A stretch of DNA of 64,000 bases from Solobacterium sp. (GCA_017512725.1 JAFWEW010000032.1:186001-250000), one strand, 5' to 3'; positions 32,316-40,844 are shown, numbered from the stretch's first letter. Made by a program: numbers and translations. The notes: a model not told the origin generated them from the sequence alone.

Positions 32316-33286
32316 GTTTTCTGGATACACTGAAAGAAAAATTCTCCCGCAAAGACGATAAGGCGATCTATCTTTCCGGCTTCCGGAAATCCAAGGACAG
32401 CTTCGGCAATGCGCTGAACGAGATGAAGCTGAAATATACCGGTGTCAACGATGCCTTTCTGGAACAGCTGACGATCGTTCTGCTTGAAGCAGATGTCGGC
32501 ATTGAACTGGCAGACATGATCTGTGAGAAGCTGCTGGAGACCAGTAAAGAATATGTCAATGTAACGTTTCACTGGGCAATGAACTTCCTCATCCGGACGA
32601 TGAAGGAGATCTATGAGGAAACAGAAGACGCACCGATCCGTTACAATGAGAACGGACCGACCGTCATCTTTCTGGAAGGCGTAAACGGATCCGGTAAGAC
32701 GACGACCTGCGCCAAACTTGCCAAGATGTATATGGATCAGGGAAAGACCGTAGCGTTTGTTGCGGCGGATACCTTCCGTGCTGGAGCGATCGATCAGCTT
32801 GCGGAATGGGGGGAACGCCTGAATGTACCGACTGTAAAGGGGAGGGAAAACGGGGACCCGAGTGCCGCAATCGTTGACGGGTGCCGTTATGCCAAAGACA
32901 ACAACATCGACATTCTGCTCTGTGATACCGCAGGACGGCTTCAGAACAAGCAGGGACTGATGCAGGAGCTTTCCAAGATGAACCGGGTTGCCGGCAAGGA
33001 GATTCCCGGTGCACCGCACAATACCTGGCTGGTACTGGATGCGACAACCGGACAGAACGGACTGTCGCAGGCAGAGATCTTCCATGAAGCGACGGACCTC
33101 ACCGGCATCATTCTGACCAAGATGGACGGTACCGCAAAGGGCGGCATTATCATCTCGATCAAGCACCGTCTCCATCTGCCGGTATACTTTATCGGACTGG
33201 GAGAAAAGCCGGAAGACCTGAGACCGTTCGATCTGGATTCCTACCTGTACAGTATTTCTGAGGATCTTCAGGAACATGTCGGATAA
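32312..33286 (+). CDS. ftsY: Signal recognition particle receptor FtsY
   Basis: A 324-residue NG-domain GTPase without a long acidic A domain, as in many Gram-positives. P-loop GVNGSGKTTT is near 123, followed by DTFRAGAIDQL, DTAGRLQNK near 205, TKMDGTAKGG near 269 and GLGEKPEDLRPFD. FtsY docks ribosome-SRP complexes at the membrane. It is coupled to smc (ATGA) and to ylxM. The smc-ftsY-ylxM order is conserved in Bacillota, usually with rnc upstream and ffh downstream, both absent here. Confidence 0.95.
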   Translation: MSFLDTLKEKFSRKDDKAIYLSGFRKSKDSFGNALNEMKLKYTGVNDAFLEQLTIVLLEADVGIELADMICEKLLETSKEYVNVTFHWAMNFLIRTMKEIYEETEDAPIRYNENGPTVIFLEGVNGSGKTTTCAKLAKMYMDQGKTVAFVAADTFRAGAIDQLAEWGERLNVPTVKGRENGDPSAAIVDGCRYAKDNNIDILLCDTAGRLQNKQGLMQELSKMNRVAGKEIPGAPHNTWLVLDATTGQNGLSQAEIFHEATDLTGIILTKMDGTAKGGIIISIKHRLHLPVYFIGLGEKPEDLRPFDLDSYLYSISEDLQEHVG

Positions 33287-33602
33287 GATCAGAGTCAACA
33301 CGCTGCTGGACTTTTACGGAGCGCTGCTGACCCCGCGGCAGCAGGAGATCTGCCGCTGTTATTATCGGGAAGATCTCTCCATGACCGAAATCGCAGAGAT
33401 CGAATCCATTTCCAGAGCTGCCGTTTCCGATACGGTACGCAAGTGCGAAGCAGAGCTGGAACAGTATGAGCAGGTGCTGAAATGCGTTCAGGCAAGAGAT
33501 GCCCGGACGAAAATCTATGCACGGATGAAACAGGATCCAACCTGTAAAAAATATGTAAACAAACTCATGGAAACAGAACTGATCGGAGGAGAATATGAGT
33601 AA
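33276..33602 (+). CDS. ylxM: YlxM/UPF0122 helix-turn-helix protein (SRP-associated)
   Basis: A 108-residue protein with a sigma-factor region-4-like helix-turn-helix: LLTPRQQEICRCYYREDLSM followed by EIAEIESISRAAVSDTVRKCE. YlxM stimulates SRP activity in Streptococcus (there named YlxM with Ffh) and is nearly always next to ffh. It overlaps ftsY by 11 bases and ackA by eight. Here ackA takes the place of ffh. Confidence 0.9.
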   Translation: MSDKIRVNTLLDFYGALLTPRQQEICRCYYREDLSMTEIAEIESISRAAVSDTVRKCEAELEQYEQVLKCVQARDARTKIYARMKQDPTCKKYVNKLMETELIGGEYE

Positions 33603-34791
33603 GATTATTTCAGTTAATTCAGGTTCATCGTCATTAAAATTCCAGCTGTTTGAAATGCCCAGTGAAACCGTTCTGACAAGCGGTCAGGCTGAGCGCATCG
33701 GCCAGGATATGGGCGTATTTACCATTAAGATTGACGGCGAAAAGAAAGTTAAGGATCTTCCTATTCCGGATCATAAAACGGCAGTTAAGCTGCTTCTGGA
33801 CAGCCTGCTGGAGTACGGCATCGTCAAATCACTGGATGAGATCCAGGGTGCAGGCCACCGTATCGTCCAGGGCGGTTCCTATTTTGACCAGTCCGTTGTT
33901 GCGGATGATTCGGTCGTGGATCGCGTACGTGAGCTTTCCGAACTGGCTCCGCTGCACAATCCGGCACATCTGGTCTGCTATGAGGCATTCCGCAGTGCAC
34001 TGCCGGAGATCGGTCATGTATTTGTATTCGATACCGCATTCCATCAGACTATGGGTCCGGAAAGCTATCTGTTCCCGGTACCGTATGACTGGTATACGCA
34101 GTACCACATCCGCCGCTATGGCGCCCATGGCACCAGCCACTGGTATGTCAACCGCAGAGCAGCGGAACTGATGGACAAGGATGTGGAAACACTGAATATG
34201 ATCACCTGCCATCTGGGCAACGGCGCAAGCATTACCGCGATCCGCAACGGAAAGGTCATCAATACCTCGATGGGTCTGACCCCGCTCGGCGGCATTATGA
34301 TGGGTACCCGCTGTGGTGATATCGATCCGACCGTTGTCTTCTATATGATGAAGAAACTGGAATGCACACCGGATGAGATGGATACGATGCTGAACAAGCG
34401 TTCCGGCATGCTCGGAATCTCCGGTATTTCCAGTGACGCCCGTGACATTCAGGCAGCTGTGGATGAAGGCAATGAACGTGCAATTCTGACTACCAAGCTT
34501 TATACCAACCGCGTCGTCAACCAGGTCGGCGGCTATTATGCAGAACTCGGTCATGTTGACGCACTTGTATTTACCGCCGGTCTTGGTGAAAATGATGCGC
34601 AGACCAGAGAAAGAATCCTGAAGGGACTGGAACAGGCAATGGGTCTTTCCATTGACTATGACCTCAACGCTTCCGTTCGCGGCAAGGAATGTCTGATTTC
34701 CAAACCGGACAGCGAAATCGCAGTCTACATCATTCCGACCAATGAAGAACTGGTAATCGCACGCGATACGTACCGTCTTCTGGGGCAGTGA
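33595..34791 (+). CDS. ackA: Acetate kinase
   Basis: A 398-residue ASKHA kinase of normal length. It starts KIISVNSGSSSLKFQLFEMP, with NPAHL, FDTAFHQTM, YGAHGTSHWYV and CHLGNGAS motifs, and FTAGLGENDAQTRE near the end. It makes ATP from acetyl phosphate in the Pta-AckA route, a main energy step in fermenters. SD GGAGGAG lies four to six bases upstream. No pta is adjacent. Confidence 0.97.
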   Translation: MSKIISVNSGSSSLKFQLFEMPSETVLTSGQAERIGQDMGVFTIKIDGEKKVKDLPIPDHKTAVKLLLDSLLEYGIVKSLDEIQGAGHRIVQGGSYFDQSVVADDSVVDRVRELSELAPLHNPAHLVCYEAFRSALPEIGHVFVFDTAFHQTMGPESYLFPVPYDWYTQYHIRRYGAHGTSHWYVNRRAAELMDKDVETLNMITCHLGNGASITAIRNGKVINTSMGLTPLGGIMMGTRCGDIDPTVVFYMMKKLECTPDEMDTMLNKRSGMLGISGISSDARDIQAAVDEGNERAILTTKLYTNRVVNQVGGYYAELGHVDALVFTAGLGENDAQTRERILKGLEQAMGLSIDYDLNASVRGKECLISKPDSEIAVYIIPTNEELVIARDTYRLLGQ

Positions 34792-34794
34792 TCC

Positions 34795-35745
34795 ATGTGG
34801 CAGTTTGATGGGCTGCTGACCCTCATCGAGTCGTATGACATCATTACGATTTTTCGTCATGAACATCCGGACTGTGATGCGGTGGGAAGTCAGTTTGGCC
34901 TGAAAAACTGGATCAAGGATAATTGGCCGCAGAAGAAAGTTTATGCCCTCGGCATCGAATACTGCCGGCAGGGCCACTGCTGGCCGGAGAGCGATTCCTG
35001 CTGGAACCGGGATATCGAAAACAGCATTGCGATCGTTGTGGATACGGCAAACTTTGAACGGATCGATGATCATTCCTGCCAGCTAGCAGACAAGATCGTG
35101 AAGATCGATCATCACCCCAATCTGCATCCGTTCGGCAACGTGCAGTATGTCTATGTGGAAAGCGCATCGACCTGTGAGATCCTGGCAGATTTCTTCCAGC
35201 AGTGCCCAGATCAGGTCGTGACGCAGAAAACGGCCGAATACCTGTTTCGGGGAATGTTAACGGATACGCTGAGTTTCCGTACAAGCAACACGACTTCACA
35301 TTCTCTGGAGATCGCCGGATGGCTTTCGAGGTTTGGCGTCCGCATTCCGGAATTGAACCGGGAACTGTTCGATCAGTCCATGGAAAACTTCAAGTTCTCC
35401 AACATGCTGAGAAGTTCGGTACAGATCCGGGAAGGCAGACTTGCATACCGTATCGTTTCGGTGCAGGAAATGGAAGAGTGGGACATGCCGATCCGGGAAG
35501 TGAAGAATTTCATTGAGGAATTCGGACATGTCTATGAATTTGAGATCTATGCCATTTTCTGTGAAAAGAAGATCAACGGAGAATCGTATTATGACGGCAG
35601 TCTTCGTTCCAAGCATGTGACGATCAACGATATTGCTGAACAGTTTCACGGCGGCGGCCACGCAAATGCCTGCGGCGTAAAGGATCTTACAAAAGAAGAT
35701 CTGGATACGCTTCTGGATCAGCTTTATGATCGGATTCCGCACTAA
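34795..35745 (+). CDS. DHH-family phosphoesterase (NrnA/bifunctional oligoribonuclease-like)
   Basis: A 316-residue DHH/DHHA1 protein. RHEHPDCDAVGSQFGL is the first metal motif, VVDTANFER the second, IVKIDHHPN the DHH box and FHGGGHANACG the DHHA1 glycine loop. Such proteins degrade nanoRNA and pAp, and some relatives (GdpP, PgpH partner PDE2) degrade pApA. The start is three bases after ackA; the SD is weak (GGGGCAG). Short length and lack of membrane segments exclude GdpP. Confidence 0.9.
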   Translation: MWQFDGLLTLIESYDIITIFRHEHPDCDAVGSQFGLKNWIKDNWPQKKVYALGIEYCRQGHCWPESDSCWNRDIENSIAIVVDTANFERIDDHSCQLADKIVKIDHHPNLHPFGNVQYVYVESASTCEILADFFQQCPDQVVTQKTAEYLFRGMLTDTLSFRTSNTTSHSLEIAGWLSRFGVRIPELNRELFDQSMENFKFSNMLRSSVQIREGRLAYRIVSVQEMEEWDMPIREVKNFIEEFGHVYEFEIYAIFCEKKINGESYYDGSLRSKHVTINDIAEQFHGGGHANACGVKDLTKEDLDTLLDQLYDRIPH

Positions 35746-35767
35746 GAGAATTCGGAATTGTCAAGAA

Positions 35768-35795
35768 TTGAAATGAATTGTTTTCGTGATAATAT
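35768..35795 (+). promoter_or_regulatory. Promoter of the HU gene
   Basis: -35 TTGAAA (35768-35773), a 16-base spacer and an extended -10 TGATAATAT (35787-35795). The combination suggests strong expression, as expected for HU. Confidence 0.78.
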
Positions 35796-35829
35796 TACTC
35801 ACGCATAGAAAAGGAGAAACATAAGAATT

Positions 35830-36114
35830 ATGGAAGCAGTAAACAAAAAGACTATTTCAGAAACGATTGCAGAAAAAAAACATGGCCTGACGAAGAAAGA
35901 AGCAGCGGAGATCGTTGATCTTGTCTTCAAGACCATCGCAGACGGCCTTAAGGATGGTTCTAAAGTAGACATCTCCGGGTTCGGTAAATTTGAAGTAAAG
36001 ACCCGTGCAGCTCGGACCGGCATCAACCCGCAGACCAAGGAAGCGATCCAGATCCCTTCCTCCAAGGTACCGGGATTCAAGGCTTCCAAGAGCCTCAAGG
36101 ACTACGTTCGCTAA
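35830..36114 (+). CDS. hup: HU-type DNA-binding protein
   Basis: A 94-residue histone-like protein. It has KKTISETIAEKKHGLTKKEA, the DGSKVDISGFGKFEVKTRAAR beta-arm base and GINPQTKEAIQIP with the DNA-intercalating proline. HU bends and compacts DNA as a dimer. The SD AAGGAG (35811-35816) is 13 bases from the ATG, longer than usual, so a non-ATG start slightly upstream (ATT 35827) cannot be excluded. It is monocistronic between its own promoter and terminator. Confidence 0.95.
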   Translation: MEAVNKKTISETIAEKKHGLTKKEAAEIVDLVFKTIADGLKDGSKVDISGFGKFEVKTRAARTGINPQTKEAIQIPSSKVPGFKASKSLKDYVR

Positions 36115-36126
36115 TCAGCGCAACAG

Positions 36127-36152
36127 GACGGATCGGTAATGGTCCGTCTTTT
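36127..36152 (+). terminator. Terminator of the HU gene
   Basis: GACGGATC / GGTCCGTC, an eight-pair stem with one T-G pair, loop GGTAAT and four Ts. Confidence 0.78.
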
Positions 36153-36172
36153 CATTACAGGAGTGAAAACAT

Positions 36173-37258
36173 ATGGTAAAACGCATCACAGCACTGTTTC
36201 TTGCCCTGGTGCTTGCAGGGTGTGCAGGCACTTCAGCTCCAGTAACTACGGAAGAAACCGAACCAGCAGAAACACCCTCCGCAGAACCTTCTCCAAGTGC
36301 TTCTGCTGCATCAACCGACGAAGTACCGATTACCGATTCCACAGAACCGGTAGACTACAGCAATCCGGATAACTGGTGCATGTTCGGTACCGGAGATGAG
36401 GATGCCCCGGCAGATGCCTTTATGATACCGGCAACCGTGTATTCTTCCCCAGTCGGAAATATTGATCTGAATGCAGATACGATCCGTAAGGAACAGGCTA
36501 TTGATAATCGTATGGCAGGTATGGTTACGGGTTCCTGCAAAATCTATTCGCCAGCCTACCGACAGGTTACTCTGCTTGCCTATGATGATCCGGATTACGC
36601 AAAATACCGGGATTATGCCTGCCAGGATGTACGGAATGCCTTCCGGTATTATCTCGACAATGTACATGAAGCAGGCAGACCGATCGTCTTCTTCTCCTAT
36701 TCCCAGGGAGCAGAGCTGCAGGTGGAACTGGCCAAGGAATTCTTTGCGCCGGATACCGAAGAAGCTGCTTCCCTCCGGAATGACCTGGTTGGCTTCTATA
36801 ACATCGGCTGGGGTACGGAGAAAGCACTCTTTGAAGAATATCCGAACCTGAAGCCGGCAGAAGGGGCGGAAGATACCGGAGTCATGATCAGTTTTGACTG
36901 TGAAACTCCGGAAGTCGATGATTCTCTGATTCTGCATAAAGGAACGGAATACGTTTCGATCAACCCGATCAACTGGAAGACGGACAGTACAAGAGCAGAC
37001 GCATCCGAAAACCTCGGGGCAGTTCTGACGAATGCCAAAGGGGAGATCAAGTTTGAACAGGCTGCTTTCTGTGGGGCGTATCTGGATGATACAGAGCGCC
37101 ATGCGCTGAAGGTGGATGATCTGGACTACTCGGAATATCCGAATCAGATCCCGATACTGCCGGAAGGCAGCTATCACGGCTATGACATCACATTCTTCTA
37201 CCGGAACCTTGAAGAAAATGTAAATACCCGTGTCAAAGCCTGGCTCGCTGCACACTGA
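36173..37258 (+). CDS. DUF3089 alpha/beta-hydrolase-like lipoprotein
   Basis: A 361-residue secreted lipoprotein. The signal ends in LVLAGC (Cys about 17), then a Ser/Thr/Glu/Pro-rich linker (about 20-60) holds the domain off the membrane. The domain has PADAFMIPATVY, SPAYRQVTL and RPIVFFSYSQGAELQVEL, the nucleophile elbow of DUF3089 proteins. The usual first glycine of GxSxG is serine here (SYSQG). GYDITFFYRNLEENV near the end supplies the likely histidine region. Function is probably that of an esterase, with unknown substrate. SD CAGGAG lies upstream. Confidence 0.85.
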   Translation: MVKRITALFLALVLAGCAGTSAPVTTEETEPAETPSAEPSPSASAASTDEVPITDSTEPVDYSNPDNWCMFGTGDEDAPADAFMIPATVYSSPVGNIDLNADTIRKEQAIDNRMAGMVTGSCKIYSPAYRQVTLLAYDDPDYAKYRDYACQDVRNAFRYYLDNVHEAGRPIVFFSYSQGAELQVELAKEFFAPDTEEAASLRNDLVGFYNIGWGTEKALFEEYPNLKPAEGAEDTGVMISFDCETPEVDDSLILHKGTEYVSINPINWKTDSTRADASENLGAVLTNAKGEIKFEQAAFCGAYLDDTERHALKVDDLDYSEYPNQIPILPEGSYHGYDITFFYRNLEENVNTRVKAWLAAH

Positions 37259-37284
37259 GCGACTACGACTGCTAACGAAACAGG

Positions 37285-37310
37285 AGAACCATCTTCGGAT
37301 GGTTTTCTTT
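37285..37310 (+). terminator. Terminator after the DUF3089 gene
   Basis: GAGAACCATC / GATGGTTTTC stem with a stable TTCG tetraloop, followed by TTTC. It lies 27 bases after the stop. Confidence 0.8.
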
Positions 37311-37528
37311 CGTCTTTCCGAAACAGAGTAATATATGCGGGAGGGTTCTGATCCATTCATTTTGAAAAGGATTGTGATTGTCAGCTTAATTTTGGCGTGT
37401 TTCTAGAAAAATGAAACAAACAGGATTATGATGAGATTGTTCCAGATTTCATGGCAGCCATGAGATCCGTGTTTTTTGTTGTAGTTCATATTCTGTGGAA
37501 AGTGACATCAGGGGTAGGGTCAGATGTT

Positions 37529-38701
37529 ATGATGTACCGGTTTTCAATCTTTTATATCGAAGCAAATCTTGTCTGTTCCGTCGTGTTCGGCATTTTACTG
37601 CTGCACAATTATTTCAATATTGACCGGCAGGAGAAACAGATCAAGTTTGATCAGGTTCTGATTTCCTTTATCTTTTACTTTCTGGTCGACTGTCTCTGGG
37701 CTGCAATCATTGACGGATATATTCCAAAGAGCCGTCCGATGATGATATTTGAATGTTTCCTGATCTATATTTCAATGGCTGCGACAATGTATTTCTGGCT
37801 TCAGTTCGTACTGGCATACGAACAGGTTCCGCACCGCAACCGGAAGATCAATAAATTTGCAGTACTGTTTCCGTTTATTGTTTCCACGCTTGCGATGATC
37901 CTGAACTTTATCCTTGCGCCGGATGTACTTCTGAATGCAAACAACGATACACTTCCTGCCTACAACATTTACCTTGTGGCAGTTCCTTATATCTATATGG
38001 GCGCAATTCTCTTCTACACATTGCGCAAAGCCCATGCGGAAGAAAGCATTTCCGAAAAGCGGAAACATATCTTTATCGGTATTTTCCCGCTCATGGTAAT
38101 TGCCGGCGGTCTGATCCAGATGATGCATCCGTACATTCCGATTTACTGCTTTACCGTACTGATATTGATGTTATTGTTCTACATCCAGTCCATTGAGCTT
38201 CGGATCTCAATGGATCCGCTCACAAATCTCAATAATCGCGGTCAGCTGACCCGTTATGTAGCACAGGAATCGAACCTGCATATGGAAGGCCGTGATACGG
38301 TTCTGATCATGATGGATATAGACGGCTTCAAGCAGATCAATGATACCTACGGACATGCTGAGGGAGACAAAGCTCTGGTACGCGTTTCGAATGCATTAAA
38401 ACGTACGGTTAACAAATACAGCATGCCGATGTTCCTTGGAAGGTACGGCGGTGATGAGTTTATTCTCATTATCCATCCGACCGATCCTGCTGAAACCGAT
38501 CAGCTGATTCAGGAAATCCGGAAAGAGGTTGCGGAAGAAGCAAAGAATATGCCAAACCCGGTTGGTATCAGCATCGGTTATGATACCCTTGGCAAAGAGG
38601 AAAAAACGATTCAGAACTGTCTGCGGCGTGCAGATAATAATCTCTATAAAGACAAGAAAGAACGAAAGAGCCGTGCATCCGAAACTGCAGCACGGTTCTG
38701 A
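37529..38701 (+). CDS. Membrane-bound diguanylate cyclase (GGDEF)
   Basis: A 390-residue protein. The start at 37529 is supported by AGGG nine bases upstream; the frame is open to ATG 37451, whose upstream residues look non-native. About six to seven hydrophobic helices (residues 5-225) form a membrane sensor. The GGDEF domain follows: MDIDGFKQINDTYGHAEGD, then GRYGGDEFILII with an intact catalytic GGDEF. It should make cyclic di-GMP from two GTPs. No RxxD inhibitory site is evident just before GGDEF. No EAL or PilZ gene is nearby. Confidence 0.9.
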   Translation: MMYRFSIFYIEANLVCSVVFGILLLHNYFNIDRQEKQIKFDQVLISFIFYFLVDCLWAAIIDGYIPKSRPMMIFECFLIYISMAATMYFWLQFVLAYEQVPHRNRKINKFAVLFPFIVSTLAMILNFILAPDVLLNANNDTLPAYNIYLVAVPYIYMGAILFYTLRKAHAEESISEKRKHIFIGIFPLMVIAGGLIQMMHPYIPIYCFTVLILMLLFYIQSIELRISMDPLTNLNNRGQLTRYVAQESNLHMEGRDTVLIMMDIDGFKQINDTYGHAEGDKALVRVSNALKRTVNKYSMPMFLGRYGGDEFILIIHPTDPAETDQLIQEIRKEVAEEAKNMPNPVGISIGYDTLGKEEKTIQNCLRRADNNLYKDKKERKSRASETAARF

Positions 38702-38729
38702 CATAGAATCAATACACCAGATAATGACG

Positions 38730-38751
38730 AAGCGGCCTGTATGAGCCGCTT
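38730..38751 (+). terminator. Terminator after the GGDEF gene
   Basis: AAGCGGC / GCCGCTT, a seven-pair stem with an eight-base loop, followed by TATTAATTTT. It lies between convergent genes and may serve both. Confidence 0.65.
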
Positions 38752-38760
38752 TATTAATTT

Positions 38761-39558
38761 TCATTCTGGATAATCCGCATACTCGTTCATGAGCTGCCAG
38801 AGTGGTTCAAACTGATCAAGATCATAGTAGTGCATCATCCGGTAGGCGCTCATTTCATAGGTAGTAAGATTCAGACTGATCCAGGATTCTGTACCGTCCT
38901 TGAAGGTAAACAGAATGCCATTATAGTTGTCTGTTACAAACGTATAGGATTCTTGTGCGATTTTGACGTTGCAGAACGCATCTACAATTTCATCGATAAG
39001 TTCCAGATCAGTAATATCGGCTTCTTCCCGGGCACCCATATGATCAATATAGAACTCGATCCGTGCAGGTTTGTCTTCTTTAATATGGTTGATATGTTCA
39101 TCGTTAATGGCCTGGTACCAATATTCACCCGGTAATGGCAGGTGAACCGGCGGCATTTCTTCTTCAGTCAGCACTTCCGTAATAGTCACATAAGCGGAAA
39201 CCGGCCCATTGCCATTGAATTTATCCTGGAATCCATACTCATGGGTGACGGATTCTCCCGGTTTCAACGGGGTATCCTGGCCATTCCAGGTCGGATTAAC
39301 GGTACAGCGTACGACTCCGGTACGATCCAGGAAGTCTACTTTGTAGCGTACATTCATGACTGGCTCATCGCCCTGATTTGTGATTTCAGATTTCAGATGA
39401 ATGATATGAGACTCTGTTTTCTCGTTGTAATCGACATCAGCAGAAACTGTGATATAAATTCCTTCAACTGCTTTCTCAGCAGAGCCTTTTATATGTTTCT
39501 GGCATCCTCCAGCCATCAGCATTACCGCTGCCACAATCTTCATAAGAGTATTTGTCAT
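38761..39558 (-). CDS. Putative lipoprotein with an Ig-like domain, unknown function
   Basis: About 265 residues. The start is taken at 39558 (MTNTLMKIVAAVMLMAGGC, lipobox cysteine at 19) with AGGT seven bases upstream; the frame is open to 39594. Residues about 35-120 look like a beta-sandwich (HLKSEITNQGDEPVMNVRYK ... KPGESVTHEYGF), similar to domains that describe added N-terminal Ig folds in secreted proteins. The rest (about 150-265) is mixed and includes WISLNLTTYEMSAY. I do not recognise the family. It is the first minus-strand gene after the long plus-strand run. Confidence 0.7.
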   Translation of the reverse strand: MTNTLMKIVAAVMLMAGGCQKHIKGSAEKAVEGIYITVSADVDYNEKTESHIIHLKSEITNQGDEPVMNVRYKVDFLDRTGVVRCTVNPTWNGQDTPLKPGESVTHEYGFQDKFNGNGPVSAYVTITEVLTEEEMPPVHLPLPGEYWYQAINDEHINHIKEDKPARIEFYIDHMGAREEADITDLELIDEIVDAFCNVKIAQESYTFVTDNYNGILFTFKDGTESWISLNLTTYEMSAYRMMHYYDLDQFEPLWQLMNEYADYPE

Positions 39559-39599
39559 TTCAAGTACCTGCACATTTCGTGCTTTTCCTTTCATCTTTA

Positions 39600-40340
39600 A
39601 AACACCAGCACAAAGGAATATGTTGCAAGCCAGAAAATAAAGTAAAAATTGTCAGAAAAGAGGGGAGAGTATGTTGAGAAATGATTTTAAGAAGCAAAAA
39701 ATGATCAGTTCGTCAGAAGTATAGGATCCAGAAGGTCAATTTGGTAAATTCAAAGGTAAACCATAAGAAATACCGATCAATACCAAAACGAAATAAAAAA
39801 GAAATACTAAAATAGATTTTGATTTGTGAATAATTCACAAATAAACATAGATAACAGGGGACTGAAATAGTTTTTTCAACGAAGTAAATGGATAACTGCC
39901 TGGTACCAGAACAGAATAAATACTATTCGTTAAAGAAAGCTGTAAAGGATACTCTTTCATGGTTAAACTGTAACGATCGTTGAACAGTCCCACAATAAAC
40001 TCTCAGACCGTATTTGGGCAATTAATTTCAATAATCAGGATCATCTGGAAATAAACGACTCAATGAGAGCTCTCGAGTAATGAATCAGAAGGTAGTTATC
40101 CATCTAAAATCGTCTCAGCGAGTCTGAGGATGTTCAAAATCAACTGAGCATGTATCGAATAGATCCACGGAATAGTTTCAAGAGACGGTATCGTAAATCA
40201 GAGAAAAATTCAGTGTCATAAGACGACAACTAAACGAATTTCAGACATTAACATGCTGCGATTAATTAATATTACTTCGTATCGATTCAAATATAAAAAA
40301 AGAATCATAAATCGATTCTATGCATCTAAGCCTTTTCATA
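39600..40340 (+). other. AT-rich non-coding stretch left of the dif-like site
   Basis: About 740 bases with frequent stops in all frames and no SD-supported frame longer than about 20 codons. It is clearly richer in A and T than the flanking genes. ATCGATTC occurs twice (40281 and 40311) and ATTACTTCG(T/C)AT twice (40271 and 40345). It may hold remains of lost genes, but I could not identify a protein fragment. Confidence 0.6.
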
Positions 40341-40346
40341 TATATT

Positions 40347-40374
40347 ACTTCGCATAATGTATGTTATGCGATAT
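40347..40374 (+). other. dif: Candidate dif (XerC/XerD) recombination site
   Basis: A 28-base element with Xer-site geometry: left arm ACTTCGCATAA, six-base centre TGTATG, right arm TTATGCGATAT. The inner seven bases of the arms (CGCATAA / TTATGCG) are a perfect inverted repeat. GCATAATGTAT is identical to E. coli dif, and the ACTTC start is typical of Bacillota dif. It lies within 2 kb of the point where gene orientation flips, as a terminus dif should. A plasmid- or phage-type Xer site is the main alternative. Confidence 0.72.
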
Positions 40375-40631
40375 TTTTTTGTATGACTTTAAGCAAGATA
40401 ATATTGTCCTGCTGTTTTATAAAAGGCCGTATGCTGCCATTCGATTGGACGAAGCATACAGCACTCGAATTATTCGATCCGATTAACTTGGATCTTCATA
40501 TTTATGACTTAATAACAAGGCGGGTTATGCAAGGTACGGAAGGCTTCTCTCCCCTCCCAAAGGATAGCCACAATAATCCTGTCGGACTGTTATTCGGTTA
40601 AGCGTTCTAGTTTTGCTGACTGAGAAACCTT

Positions 40632-40796
40632 TTAATCTTTTTTCTTATTTCCAAGAAGAAACAGTATTGCTGTCAGAACAATTTCAAGACCGCTGATTTT
40701 CTTATTCTCTTTATTCTTCTTTTTCAGCATTCTGTTAAAGATCAATGTAAATATGACCAGTAATACCAGATTTACGATTTTTCCGTTCTGTTTCAT
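40632..40796 (-). CDS. Small lysine-rich two-helix membrane protein (54 aa)
   Basis: A 54-codon gene with GGAGAG eight bases before the ATG. Residues about 7-20 (IVNLVLLVIFTLIF) and 39-49 (IVLTAILFLLG) are hydrophobic, separated by the basic RMLKKKNKENKK loop and followed by KKKD. The layout is that of a hairpin membrane peptide with its basic parts inside. I recognise no family. It lies downstream of the giant wall protein on the same strand, beyond a stem-loop, and 258 bases from the dif-like site. It could be a toxin-like or structural peptide; nothing decides this. Confidence 0.6.
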   Translation of the reverse strand: MKQNGKIVNLVLLVIFTLIFNRMLKKKNKENKKISGLEIVLTAILFLLGNKKKD

Positions 40797-40844
40797 AAGT
40801 TGTTCTCTCCGTCGGTTCTGATTGAATTATAGCTTATGCACTCA

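Noticed and set aside
29976-32330. A 784-codon open frame antisense to smc, and similar long antisense frames to alaS, ackA and dxs
   Set aside because: These follow from the codon usage of the real genes on the other strand. The sense frames carry complete family motifs and SD signals; the antisense ones do not.
37334-37405. A 23-codon hydrophobic frame (MREGSDPFILKRIVIV...) before the GGDEF gene
   Set aside because: No SD, very short, and no support beyond hydrophobicity; possibly part of the GGDEF leader.
40320-40601. A 93-codon plus-strand frame starting next to the dif-like site
   Set aside because: It has no SD, its first part is the translated dif site and low-complexity hydrophobic residues, and nothing in it resembles a known protein. 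A remnant of a lost gene in its second half cannot be excluded.
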